From NCBI RefSeq assembly GCF_943181405.1, contig NZ_CALPBY010000011.1, positions 1-41,927 on the forward strand: a DNA stretch of 41,927 bases. The letters are read 5' to 3'. Below, piece after piece: positions 1 to 7,190 of this stretch (the stretch's first letter is position 1; the number at the start of each line of letters is the position of its first letter). The DNA comes from Cellulosimicrobium sp. Marseille-Q4280 (GTDB taxonomy: Bacteria; Actinomycetota; Actinomycetes; Actinomycetales; Cellulomonadaceae). The notes under the pieces are model-generated. The model did not search any database. It saw nothing but the letters and a program-made list of their open reading frames with translations, and was not told where the DNA came from. The position numbers were made by a program, and so were the translations under genes.

Positions 1-1264
1 CGAGCGGGGCCCGCCCCCCCGGCCCGATCGCCCCGACGCGCCCCCGGCCGGGCTCGTCGCCCGCGCGCAGGCGGTGCTCGTCGCGTCGCCCGCGCCGCAG
101 CCCCGGGCCGCCGACGACGCGGTCCATCAGCCCGCGCACGCGCCACGCGAGGGACCACGAGTACCAGCCGCCCTGCCCGCCGATCTCCTCGACGACGCGC
201 CACAGCACGTCGTGCGGCGCGTCGACCACGGTGCGCCGCTCGTCCACGTACAGCGAGCCGCCCGCCCAGTCGGGGTCGGTCGGCAGCGGGTCCGACGGCG
301 CGCCCGGCACCGACGCCGACGACCACCGGGTGGTGACCTCCCCGTCGTGGATGCGCTGCAGCGCGAGCCCGACGGCCTGGTCGAAGCCCAGGAGGCCTCC
401 CGGCGGGTCGGGGACGTACCGGGCGATGTCGTGCTCCTGGCACACGACCTCGTGCTGGAGCGACTCGACGAGCGGTCGCGCGATGCCGCTGGGCACCGGG
501 GTGACGAGGCCGACCCAGTGCGACGACAGCTTCGGCGTGAGCACCGGGACGCTGACGATCCGGCGCCGCGGCAGGCCGGCGACGCGCGCGTAGCGCTGCA
601 TCATGTCCCGGTAGGTGAGCACCTCCGGCCCGCCGATGTCGAAGGCGCGCGAGACGTCGTCGGGCATGGACGCCGAACCGACGAGGTAGCGCAGCACGTC
701 GCGGACCGCGATCGGCTGGATCCGGTTGTCGACCCACTTCGGCGTCGTCATCGCGGGGAGGCGCTCGGTGAGGTAGCGCATCATCTCGAAGCTCGCCGAG
801 CCCGAGCCGAGGATGACGGCCGCCTGGAGCACCGTCGTCGGGACCCCCGACGCGAGCAGGATCTCCCCGACCTCCTTGCGCGACGCGAGGTGCGGCGACA
901 GCTCGCCCTCGGGCACGTCCGGGAACATCCCGCCGAGGTAGACGATCCGTCGCACGCCGGCCTCGCGCGCCGCGCGCGCGAACGTCAGCGCGGTGCGCCG
1001 GTCGCGCGCCTCGAACGTCGGCCCGGTCCCGAGCGAGTGGATGAGGTAGTACGCGACGTCGGTGCCCTGGAGCGCCGACCGGATCTGGTCGAGGTCGCTC
1101 GCGTCGGCCTCGACGAGCTCGACCTGCGACGACCCGGCCCAGTCACGCCCCGCGAGGCGCTCGGGGTGGCGCGCGAGCGCCCGGACCTCGTGCCCGGCGT
1201 CCAGCAGCTCGGGGACGAGGCGCCCGCCGACGTACCCGGTGACACCCGTGACGGCGATCTTCAT
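1..1264 (-). CDS. NAD(P)-binding SDR-type oxidoreductase with DUF2867 (3' end outside window)
   Basis: The protein begins MKIAVTGVTGYVGGRLVPEL, a Rossmann nucleotide-binding motif (TGxxGxxG) of atypical/extended short-chain dehydrogenases related to NmrA and complex I assembly-type proteins. Middle-region stretches such as VVLQAAVILGSGSASFEMMR-like sequence and WVDNRIQPIAVRDV are typical of this family. After about residue 290 a second module begins (DPDWAGGSLYVDERR, then WYSWSLAWRVRGLMDR), matching the DUF2867 half that follows such domains. The reading frame stays open to base 1, so the C-terminus is missing. The ATG overlaps the TGA of the upstream topoisomerase gene (ATGA at 1261-1264), so translation is probably coupled. 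The exact substrate is unknown; a cytoplasmic redox or NAD(P)-sensing role is inferred. Confidence 0.85.
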   Translation of the reverse strand, partial: MKIAVTGVTGYVGGRLVPELLDAGHEVRALARHPERLAGRDWAGSSQVELVEADASDLDQIRSALQGTDVAYYLIHSLGTGPTFEARDRRTALTFARAAREAGVRRIVYLGGMFPDVPEGELSPHLASRKEVGEILLASGVPTTVLQAAVILGSGSASFEMMRYLTERLPAMTTPKWVDNRIQPIAVRDVLRYLVGSASMPDDVSRAFDIGGPEVLTYRDMMQRYARVAGLPRRRIVSVPVLTPKLSSHWVGLVTPVPSGIARPLVESLQHEVVCQEHDIARYVPDPPGGLLGFDQAVGLALQRIHDGEVTTRWSSASVPGAPSDPLPTDPDWAGGSLYVDERRTVVDAPHDVLWRVVEEIGGQGGWYSWSLAWRVRGLMDRVVGGPGLRRGRRDEHRLRAGDEPGRGRVGAIGPGGRAPL

Positions 1265-2253
1265 CCCAGCAGCTCCAGCACTTCTCGTTCGGCACGCGAC
1301 GGCGACCGGGTGGACCCGATCGTCTCGCCACGCTCCCACAGGTCGAACAGGCGTGGGTCGATGTACGACGACCGCGCGACCGCCGGGGTGTTGCCGAGCT
1401 CCTCGGCGACGTCCTTGACGATGCCCGTGACGACGCGCCGTCGGGCGCGGTCGGACCGCGGGGCGGCGCCCGCGTCGGCGAGCGCGCGCGCCGCCAGCAC
1501 CGTCGCGTGCCACGTGCGGAAGTCCTTGGGCGTCGCATCCGGTCCCAGGCGCTCCTTGATGGCGGCCTGCACGTCGGCGCTCGTCACGTCGTGCCACACG
1601 GCTCGCCCCGCGACGTCCTCGCGCCACGCGAGGAGCTCGCCGCTCCCCGAGGGGTCGCGACGCCGCTTGAGGGTCGTGACGAGGTCGGCCACCACCGCGT
1701 CGTCGACGACGACGTCGCGCACCTGACCCGACTTGGCGGGGTAGTGGAAGTGCACGCTCCCGTCGCGGCGGACGCGCGCGTGCTCCTTGCGGATCGTCGC
1801 GAGGCCGTAGCTCTTGTTCTGCTTCGCGTAGATCTCGCCGCCCGCGCGGAAGTAGGCGAGGTCCAGGAGGCGGAACGCGAGGGCCAGGACCTTCTCGCGA
1901 CCCATGCCCGGCAGCTCCAGGTCCCGGGCGACGTGGCGCCGCGCCGCCGGCAGCCGCCGTCCGACGTCGAGCACGTGGTCGTGCTTGCGCCGCGCGCGCG
2001 TCCGTTGCCACTGCTCGTGGTACAGGTACTGGCCGCGACCGGCGGCGTCACGGCCGAACGCCTGGATGTGGCCGTTCGGGAACCGGCAGATCCACACGTC
2101 CTCCCACGCGGGCGGGACGGCGAGCTGCGTGCACCGGGCGACCTCCTCCTCGTCGGTCAAGGGCACCCCGTCGACGTCGAGGAACACCCACGCGTCGCCC
2201 TTCGGGCGGCGCGAGTACCCCGGCGAGGTCACGGACACGCGGCGCAGTCGCAC
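1261..2253 (-). CDS. DNA topoisomerase IB (poxvirus/bacterial type)
   Basis: Predicted 330-residue type IB topoisomerase, which relaxes supercoils through a transient 3'-phosphotyrosyl link. The bacterial N-terminal domain is visible (PGYSRRPKGDAWVFLDVDG, then PPAWEDVWIC). The catalytic part follows: KSYGLATIRKEH carries the first catalytic Arg, KDFRTWHATVLAA the second Arg and its helix, and RSSYIDPRLFDLWERG the nucleophilic Tyr (about Y297). I chose the GTG at 2253 because family members start only a few residues before the PGYxRR motif; an in-frame ATG at 2364 would add 37 low-complexity residues and lie 2 bp from the next gene's stop. The stop overlaps the start of the SDR gene. Such genes are common in actinobacteria beside the essential type IA enzyme. 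Confidence 0.9.
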   Translation of the reverse strand: MRLRRVSVTSPGYSRRPKGDAWVFLDVDGVPLTDEEEVARCTQLAVPPAWEDVWICRFPNGHIQAFGRDAAGRGQYLYHEQWQRTRARRKHDHVLDVGRRLPAARRHVARDLELPGMGREKVLALAFRLLDLAYFRAGGEIYAKQNKSYGLATIRKEHARVRRDGSVHFHYPAKSGQVRDVVVDDAVVADLVTTLKRRRDPSGSGELLAWREDVAGRAVWHDVTSADVQAAIKERLGPDATPKDFRTWHATVLAARALADAGAAPRSDRARRRVVTGIVKDVAEELGNTPAVARSSYIDPRLFDLWERGETIGSTRSPSRAEREVLELLG

Positions 2254-2365
2254 CCGGACAGTGTCAGGTGGGGTGCCCGCGGTCGCAGCCCGAGCGCCTG
2301 ACCGCGAACGCGGGTGGTGGTCGCCCGACCGGCGACCGCCACCCGCCACCCGCCACCGCGTCATG

Positions 2366-5077
2366 TCACGACGCCGTGCACTCCTCGCCGTTCAGGGCGA
2401 AGGCCTCGGGCGTCCCGGGGGTGCCGGAGCCGATGAGCCCGACGTCCGACGACGCGCCCGGTGCGAGCGTCGTCGCCCAGCCCGGCGCCGCGACCCGCAC
2501 CGAGGCGCCGGTCTGCGTCGCCGTCCCGCCCCACGCCTGGGCCACCTGCTCGCCCGCCGTGAACCGCCACACGAGGTCCCACCCGGCGACCGGCGCGTCG
2601 CCCGTGTTCGTCACGCGGGCGGTCGCCTGGAACCCGCCCGGCCACGAGCCGACGACGTCGTACGCGACCGAGCACGCGGCGTCGCCCGGATCCTCGGTGG
2701 GCTCCTCGGTCGGCTCCTCGGTCGGCTCCTCGGTCGGGTCGGTCCCCGGGTCGCCCGTGAGCTCCCCGACGACGACGCCCCGCCCGTTCGTCCCGACGTA
2801 CACCCGGCCGTAGACGTCGGGGTCACCCGTGACGACCGAGCCGGTCCACGCCCACTGGTGCTCGCTGTCGTTGATCCGGACCCACGTCGCACCGGCGTCG
2901 TCGGAGCGGAAGACGCCCCGCACGCCGTCGATCTTCGACGACGTGTAGACCGCCGGGTAGTCGGCACCGGGCGCGGCCTTGCCGAACCCGACCGCGTCGC
3001 CCTCGTCGACGTCGGCGAGGCGCGTGAACGTCGCGCCCTGGTCGGTCGAGCGCCACATGCCGTACGTCGCTTCGGCCGTCCCGCCCGCGAGCCACACGTC
3101 GCCCCCGTGGCCCGGCACGGCGGCGAAGCGGATGTTGCCCTCGGCGGGCAGGCCGGACGCCGCGGACGCGGTGAAGGAGGCACCGCCGTCGGTGCTCACG
3201 TAGAAGGTGCCCGCCGCGTACGCGTAGAACACCTCCGGGTCCACGCGGTCCGCCTCGACGCGCGCGCCGGCCGGCACGCCCGTCGACGCGGTCCACGACG
3301 AGCCGAGCGTCGTCGACACGTGCACCCCGGTGCCCTGCGGGCTCCACACGATGCGACCGCCGTCGGCGCCCACGGCCACGGTCCCCGCACCCGTCACCCC
3401 GGACGGCTCCTGACCGGCCCACCACGACGACCCGCCGCTCGTCGAGACGCCGATGTGGGACGCGACCGCGCCGTCGACCCCCTGGCCGACGCGCACGACG
3501 GTCGACGGCGCGAGCTCCGCGTAGTCGAGGCCGTGGACGGCGCCGTGGTACGGCTGGGTGAACATCATGTCCGGCACCTGCGTGATGTCGTCGTGGACGA
3601 AGCCGCCGATGTCGCCGAGCCCGGAGATCACCTCGGCGCCGCCGGGTGGCGCGACGAGGTCGAGCACCGCGGTCTCCTCGATGCCCTGCGCCTTCACGGA
3701 GATGTCCACGGTCCCGCCCGTGTCCCAGTCGGTGAGGTCCGTGCCGCCGTAGACGGTCGCGCCGGTGCCGTAGAAGAAGCGGTCGGAGTCGAAGGGGTCG
3801 ATCTCGAACGACTCGGTCATCCAGCCGAGCTTCGGGCTCGGCTCGGGCGGTGTGGGTTGCTCGGCGAACGTGAGCCACGGCGCGCCCGAGATGTCGAGCG
3901 AGTAGCGCAGGTCCCGCTCGGGGTACGCGGCCCACTCCCAGATCGACGTCCACGTCTCGCCGCGGTCCGTGCTGCGGTACACCTGGATGTCCGGCCACCA
4001 CGAGATCTGGCTCACGACCATGAGCGTGTCCGGGTCCTGGCGGTCGATCGTGAGACCCGAGTAGCCGAAGTAGGCGTCGGCGCTGGACGACGGGACCGGG
4101 CTGATCTGCGTCCACGTCCCCGTCGCGGTGTCGAGGCGCCAGACGTCGCCCTTGCCGCCGTCGTACGGGCCGCCCGTGTCGGACGTCGCGAGGTACAGCT
4201 GGCCGCCCTCGTCGTCGAGCACGACCTTGTGCGGGATGAAGCCCGTGGGGGCGCCGGGGACGGGCTCCCACGTCGCGCCGGCGTCGGTCGAGCGGTAGAG
4301 CGGGTCGTCCTTGTCCGCGACCCCCACGTAGAGGGTCGGGGTGGGGGAGCCCGGCGTCCCGGTGGAGGTGTCGGGCACGACCGTGACCACGCCCTGGTTC
4401 GACGTGAGGTAGTCGTTGGCGTCCGACGGGTCCTGGACGTAGTTCCCCGGGTTCGGGAACGACGTGACCTCGGACCACGTGACGCCCGCGTCGGTGCTGC
4501 GCCACAGCCCGTTGCCGCCCTCGGTGCCGAGGTACAGCACGTCGTTGTCGTGGGGGTCGACCACGAGTCGCTCGCCCATGCCGCGGCCCGGCATGTTCCC
4601 GCCGACCTTGAACGGCAGGTCGGTCCGCTGCCACGTCTCGCCGCGGTCGGACGAGCGCAGGATCGCGCCGGGGTTCGGGTCCCACGCGTTGGTGTACGTG
4701 CCGACGGCGGCGTAGACGTTGTCCGGGTCCACGGGGTCGGTCGCGATGCTCTGCACGCCGGTGTGGCCCCAGTCGTCCCAGCCCACGTGGTCGAGCAGCG
4801 GGACCCAGCGCTGCGTCTGCTGGTCGAGGCGGTAGGCACCGCCGATGTCGGTGCGCGCGTAGACGAGGCCGGGCTCGGTCCGGTTGAAGACGATCCCCGG
4901 CACGAATCCGCCGCCGACGATCTCGACGTTCCCCCAGTCGTACTCCGCCGCAGCGGTCGTGGTCGCGCTCGCGGCGGTCCCTGCCACGACCCCGGGGACG
5001 ACCGCGGCGGCCGCCCCCAGTCCCGTGGCGAGGAGCCCGCACCCGACGAGCGCGGCGATGGCTGGTCGCAAGCTCAT
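2366..5077 (-). CDS. Secreted GH74 xyloglucanase with C-terminal CBM2
   Basis: About 903 residues. A signal peptide (MSLRPAIAALVGCG, hydrophobic to about residue 37) is followed by a GH74 double beta-propeller full of BNR-like repeats (YRSTDRGETW, WRSTDAGVTW, FRSDDAGATW). The two conserved catalytic Asp contexts are ARTDIGGAY (D77) and GLGDIGGF (D489), as in inverting endo-xyloglucanases of this family. A PTEE repeat linker leads to a CBM2 cellulose-binding domain bounded by Cys residues (ACSVAYDVVGSW to GEECTAS). The ATG at 5077 is preceded by GAAGGAG at good spacing; an in-frame ATG 48 bases upstream would interrupt the signal peptide. Two LacI-type operator boxes lie 80-110 bp upstream. 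It cleaves xyloglucan backbones outside the cell. Specificity (endo versus chain-end) cannot be told from sequence. Confidence 0.95.
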   Translation of the reverse strand: MSLRPAIAALVGCGLLATGLGAAAAVVPGVVAGTAASATTTAAAEYDWGNVEIVGGGFVPGIVFNRTEPGLVYARTDIGGAYRLDQQTQRWVPLLDHVGWDDWGHTGVQSIATDPVDPDNVYAAVGTYTNAWDPNPGAILRSSDRGETWQRTDLPFKVGGNMPGRGMGERLVVDPHDNDVLYLGTEGGNGLWRSTDAGVTWSEVTSFPNPGNYVQDPSDANDYLTSNQGVVTVVPDTSTGTPGSPTPTLYVGVADKDDPLYRSTDAGATWEPVPGAPTGFIPHKVVLDDEGGQLYLATSDTGGPYDGGKGDVWRLDTATGTWTQISPVPSSSADAYFGYSGLTIDRQDPDTLMVVSQISWWPDIQVYRSTDRGETWTSIWEWAAYPERDLRYSLDISGAPWLTFAEQPTPPEPSPKLGWMTESFEIDPFDSDRFFYGTGATVYGGTDLTDWDTGGTVDISVKAQGIEETAVLDLVAPPGGAEVISGLGDIGGFVHDDITQVPDMMFTQPYHGAVHGLDYAELAPSTVVRVGQGVDGAVASHIGVSTSGGSSWWAGQEPSGVTGAGTVAVGADGGRIVWSPQGTGVHVSTTLGSSWTASTGVPAGARVEADRVDPEVFYAYAAGTFYVSTDGGASFTASAASGLPAEGNIRFAAVPGHGGDVWLAGGTAEATYGMWRSTDQGATFTRLADVDEGDAVGFGKAAPGADYPAVYTSSKIDGVRGVFRSDDAGATWVRINDSEHQWAWTGSVVTGDPDVYGRVYVGTNGRGVVVGELTGDPGTDPTEEPTEEPTEEPTEDPGDAACSVAYDVVGSWPGGFQATARVTNTGDAPVAGWDLVWRFTAGEQVAQAWGGTATQTGASVRVAAPGWATTLAPGASSDVGLIGSGTPGTPEAFALNGEECTAS
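2691..2738. repeat. 12-bp tandem repeat encoding (PTEE) linker
   Basis: Four tandem 12-bp units of the form TCCTCGGTSGGC. On the minus strand they encode the PTEE-type linker between the GH74 catalytic domain and the CBM2. A likely slippage site that can change linker length. Confidence 0.85.
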
Positions 5078-5143
5078 CCGTCTCTCACTCCTTCGTGCGT
5101 GAGGCGGGGGCGAGCCCCCGGGCACGTCGTCGTGCCGCGCGCC

Positions 5144-5187
5144 ACGCTAGGTGAAGCGCTTCGACGGCCGAGTGCGTGAAACGTTTC
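5144..5187 (-). promoter_or_regulatory. Double LacI-type operator and probable promoter of the GH74 gene
   Basis: Two perfect 10-bp palindromes with a central CG, GAAGCGCTTC (5153-5162) and GAAACGTTTC (5178-5187), have centres 25 bp apart. A TAGCGT -10-like hexamer (minus strand 5149-5144) adjoins the first box, so bound protein would block polymerase. The CG-centred palindrome is typical of LacI-family operators. The local LacI gene at 9604-10755 is the obvious candidate regulator. Confidence 0.6.
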
Positions 5188-5200
5188 GGAGGGCGGAGGA

Positions 5201-5240
5201 CGTGCTGACCCGGGCCGGGGGCGCGGCCCGGGTCAGCACG
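5201..5240 (-). terminator. Terminator hairpin after the GH10 gene
   Basis: Perfect 16-bp stem (CGTGCTGACCCGGGCC and its complement) with an 8-base loop, downstream of the GH10 stop on the minus strand. No U-tract follows, as is usual in high-GC actinobacteria. It also insulates the GH74 operator region. Confidence 0.75.
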
Positions 5241-5260
5241 CGTTCTCGCGAGGCCGCGGA

Positions 5261-5285
5261 CCGGGGCGGCCCCTGCACGCCCCGG
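5261..5285 (-). terminator. First of two tandem hairpins after the GH10 gene
   Basis: 8-bp stem CCGGGGCG/CGCCCCGG with a 9-base loop containing CCCCTGC. The hairpin downstream of the GH6 gene has a similar stem and loop. Confidence 0.5.
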
Positions 5286-5324
5286 GCTCGCGGCATCCGA
5301 TGCGGCATCCGACGCGGCAGCCGA

Positions 5325-6995
5325 TCAGGCGACGGTGCAGGTCTCGCCGTCCAGGGTGAAGGAGGTCGGCTCGGTGTTGGTGCCGGAGTGGGAGCCGTTG
5401 AAGCCGATGTCGACGCTCGCTCCGGCGCCCAGCGTGGTGTTCCAGGCCGCCGGGGTGACGGTGACCGCGGAGCCGGACTGCGCGTACTGCGCCGACCAGC
5501 CCTGGGTGATGGTCTGGCCGTCCGGGAACGCGAAGGCGAGCCGCCAGCCCTGGAGCGTCGCGGGGGAGTCGTTCGTGATCCGCACCGACGCGGTAAACCC
5601 GGTGTTCCACGAGCTCGCCGTGTACGCGACCGTGCAGGCGCCGGCGGGCTCGCCGCCGTCGTCCTCGGTCGTGCCGGTCACCGTGCCGGACGTCGCGGAG
5701 ACGTTGCCCGCGGCGTCGACCGCGCGCACCGCGTACGCGGAGGACGTGCCGGGCTCGAGGCCCGTGTCGGTGTACGACGTCGCAGCGACCTCGGCGACCT
5801 GCGTCCCGTCGCGGAAGACCCGGTATCCCGTGACCCCGGTGTCGTCGCTCGCCGCGTCCCACGCGAGCGACACCGAGGACGGCGTGGCGCCGGAGACCCG
5901 CAGGCCGGTCGGGGCGGACGGCGCCTGGTCGTCGCCGCCCGAGCCGTCGTCCTGCGCCCCGAGCGCCTGGGCGATCGCGGCGTACGCGGGCTTGGCCGTG
6001 TACGCGTCGTCCCAGACCAGGGCGGCGCCCTGCCCCGGGAAGACCCCGGGGATCCACGAATACCTGTCCGTGATACCCCACAGCGTCACGCCCGTGCAGC
6101 GGTCCACGTCGAGGCAGGCCTGGAAGACCTTCGCGTAGTCGGACGCCTGCTGCGCCAGCTTCGATGCGTCGGCAGGGGTGCTCATGCGGATGTCCAGCTC
6201 GGTGATCCGCACGTCGACCCCGAGGTCGGCGAACCGCTGGAGGTTCTGGGTCAGCGTCGACGGGACCTGGCCCACGATCAGGTGCGCCTGGAAGCCCACG
6301 CAGTCGATCGGCACGCCCCTGGCCTTGAAGTCGCGCACGAGGTCGTAGATCGCCGTGCTCTTCGCGTTGACGGCGTCGGTGCTGTAGTCGTTGATGCACA
6401 GGTCGGCGTCCGGGGCGGCCGCCCTGGCGGCGCGGAACGCGTCCTCGATGTAGCGGTCACCGAGGCGCTGCTGGAAGATGCTCTGCCGGCGGGAGCCGTC
6501 GTCCTCGAACGCCTCGTTGACGACGTCCCAGGCCGCGACGTCCCCGGCGAGGTGCCCGGCGACGGCCGTGACGTGGTCCGTCATGGCGGTGCGCAGCTCC
6601 GTGCCCGACAGCCCCTGGACCCAGCCGGGGAGCTGGTTGTGCCACACGAGCGTGTGCCCGTAGAGGTCCGCGCCCTGTGCTGCCGCGTAGCTCGCGACCT
6701 GGTCCGCCGCTCCCCAGGAGAACGAGCCGCGCGACGGCTCGGTCGCGTCCCACTTCATCGCGTTCTCCGCGACGACGACCGAGAACTCGCGGTCGGCGAC
6801 GGCCCGGTAGCCGCTCTCGGAGAGCCGGCCGGGGTCGAGCGCGAAGCCGACGGTCTTGCCGTGCCGGGCGGCCGCGTCGCCGAGCGGCTCGGTGGCGGCC
6901 GTCGCCGTGGTGGCGACCGGGACCACGGTCGCGGCGGCGAGAGCCGTGGCCGCGAGCGTCGTCGCGAGCGATCGTCCGATGCTGTTCCTGCGCAT
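5325..6995 (-). CDS. Secreted GH10 endo-beta-1,4-xylanase with FN3 and CBM2
   Basis: 556 residues. A signal peptide ([16 protein letters not shown], cleaved near ATAAT at about residue 35) precedes a GH10 TIM barrel (about 36-345). WDVVNEAF holds the acid/base Glu (E161) and ITELDIRM the nucleophile (E266). KWDATEP and TLVWHNQLP are standard substrate-site motifs. Then come one fibronectin-III domain (about 359-445) and a CBM2 (about 455-556) with Cys at both ends and conserved aromatics ([25 protein letters not shown]). The ATG at 6995 has GGAGAG nine bases upstream; an upstream in-frame ATG at 7136 would add an unlikely basic extension. The FN3-CBM2 half is almost identical to that of the next gene (GH6). 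It hydrolyses xylan outside the cell. Confidence 0.96.
   Translation of the reverse strand: MRRNSIGRSLATTLAATALAAATVVPVATTATAATEPLGDAAARHGKTVGFALDPGRLSESGYRAVADREFSVVVAENAMKWDATEPSRGSFSWGAADQVASYAAAQGADLYGHTLVWHNQLPGWVQGLSGTELRTAMTDHVTAVAGHLAGDVAAWDVVNEAFEDDGSRRQSIFQQRLGDRYIEDAFRAARAAAPDADLCINDYSTDAVNAKSTAIYDLVRDFKARGVPIDCVGFQAHLIVGQVPSTLTQNLQRFADLGVDVRITELDIRMSTPADASKLAQQASDYAKVFQACLDVDRCTGVTLWGITDRYSWIPGVFPGQGAALVWDDAYTAKPAYAAIAQALGAQDDGSGGDDQAPSAPTGLRVSGATPSSVSLAWDAASDDTGVTGYRVFRDGTQVAEVAATSYTDTGLEPGTSSAYAVRAVDAAGNVSATSGTVTGTTEDDGGEPAGACTVAYTASSWNTGFTASVRITNDSPATLQGWRLAFAFPDGQTITQGWSAQYAQSGSAVTVTPAAWNTTLGAGASVDIGFNGSHSGTNTEPTSFTLDGETCTVA
5331..5925. repeat. Long direct repeat (FN3-CBM2 module), copy 1
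   Basis: The DNA for the last FN3 and CBM2 of GH10 is nearly the same as 7197-7785 in the GH6 gene, in the same orientation, with one small in-frame size difference near the linker. Identity is highest over the CBM2 and linker and falls toward the start of FN3. The partner copy is listed separately. Confidence 0.85.
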
Positions 6996-7040
6996 GGTGC
7001 ACTCTCCAAGCGTGGGCCGACGTGCGGCCCGCTTCTGGGG

Positions 7041-7090
7041 GGAACGATCCCGACGGCCATGTCGGGAACGATGTCGATAACGATGTCGAC
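7041..7090 (-). promoter_or_regulatory. Direct-repeat element upstream of the GH10 gene
   Basis: An 11-bp direct repeat AACGATGTCGA occurs at 7067-7077 and 7079-7089 (12-bp period). A further GGAACGAT is at 7041-7048, exactly 24 bp before the GGAACGAT at 7065-7072. The cluster lies 46-95 bp upstream of the GH10 ATG, where a promoter or activator site is expected. It differs from the GAAACGTTTC box of the other cellulase genes. Confidence 0.4.
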
Positions 7091-7149
7091 CCGCCGCGCG
7101 ACTCCTGGTCAGGATCGCGGGTGGCACGTCGTGCATCAGAGGGGCCGGT

Positions 7150-7177
7150 GGCCGGGGCGCCCCTGCGCGCCCCGGCC
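7150..7177 (-). terminator. Terminator hairpin after the GH6 gene
   Basis: Perfect 11-bp stem GGCCGGGGCGC/GCGCCCCGGCC with a 6-base loop, 13 bp past the GH6 stop on the minus strand. Confidence 0.7.
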
Positions 7178-7190
7178 GCCGGTCAGCCGG

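Noticed and set aside
74-1726. Long plus-strand open frame opposite the SDR and topoisomerase genes
   Set aside because: Low-complexity Arg/Ala/Asp product that mirrors conserved genes on the other strand; typical shadow frame of GC-rich DNA.
5288-5325. GCGGCATCCGA direct repeats after the GH10 stop, considered as a CRISPR or att-like array
   Set aside because: Only two exact copies and one partial in 38 bp, no spacers and no tRNA or integrase nearby.
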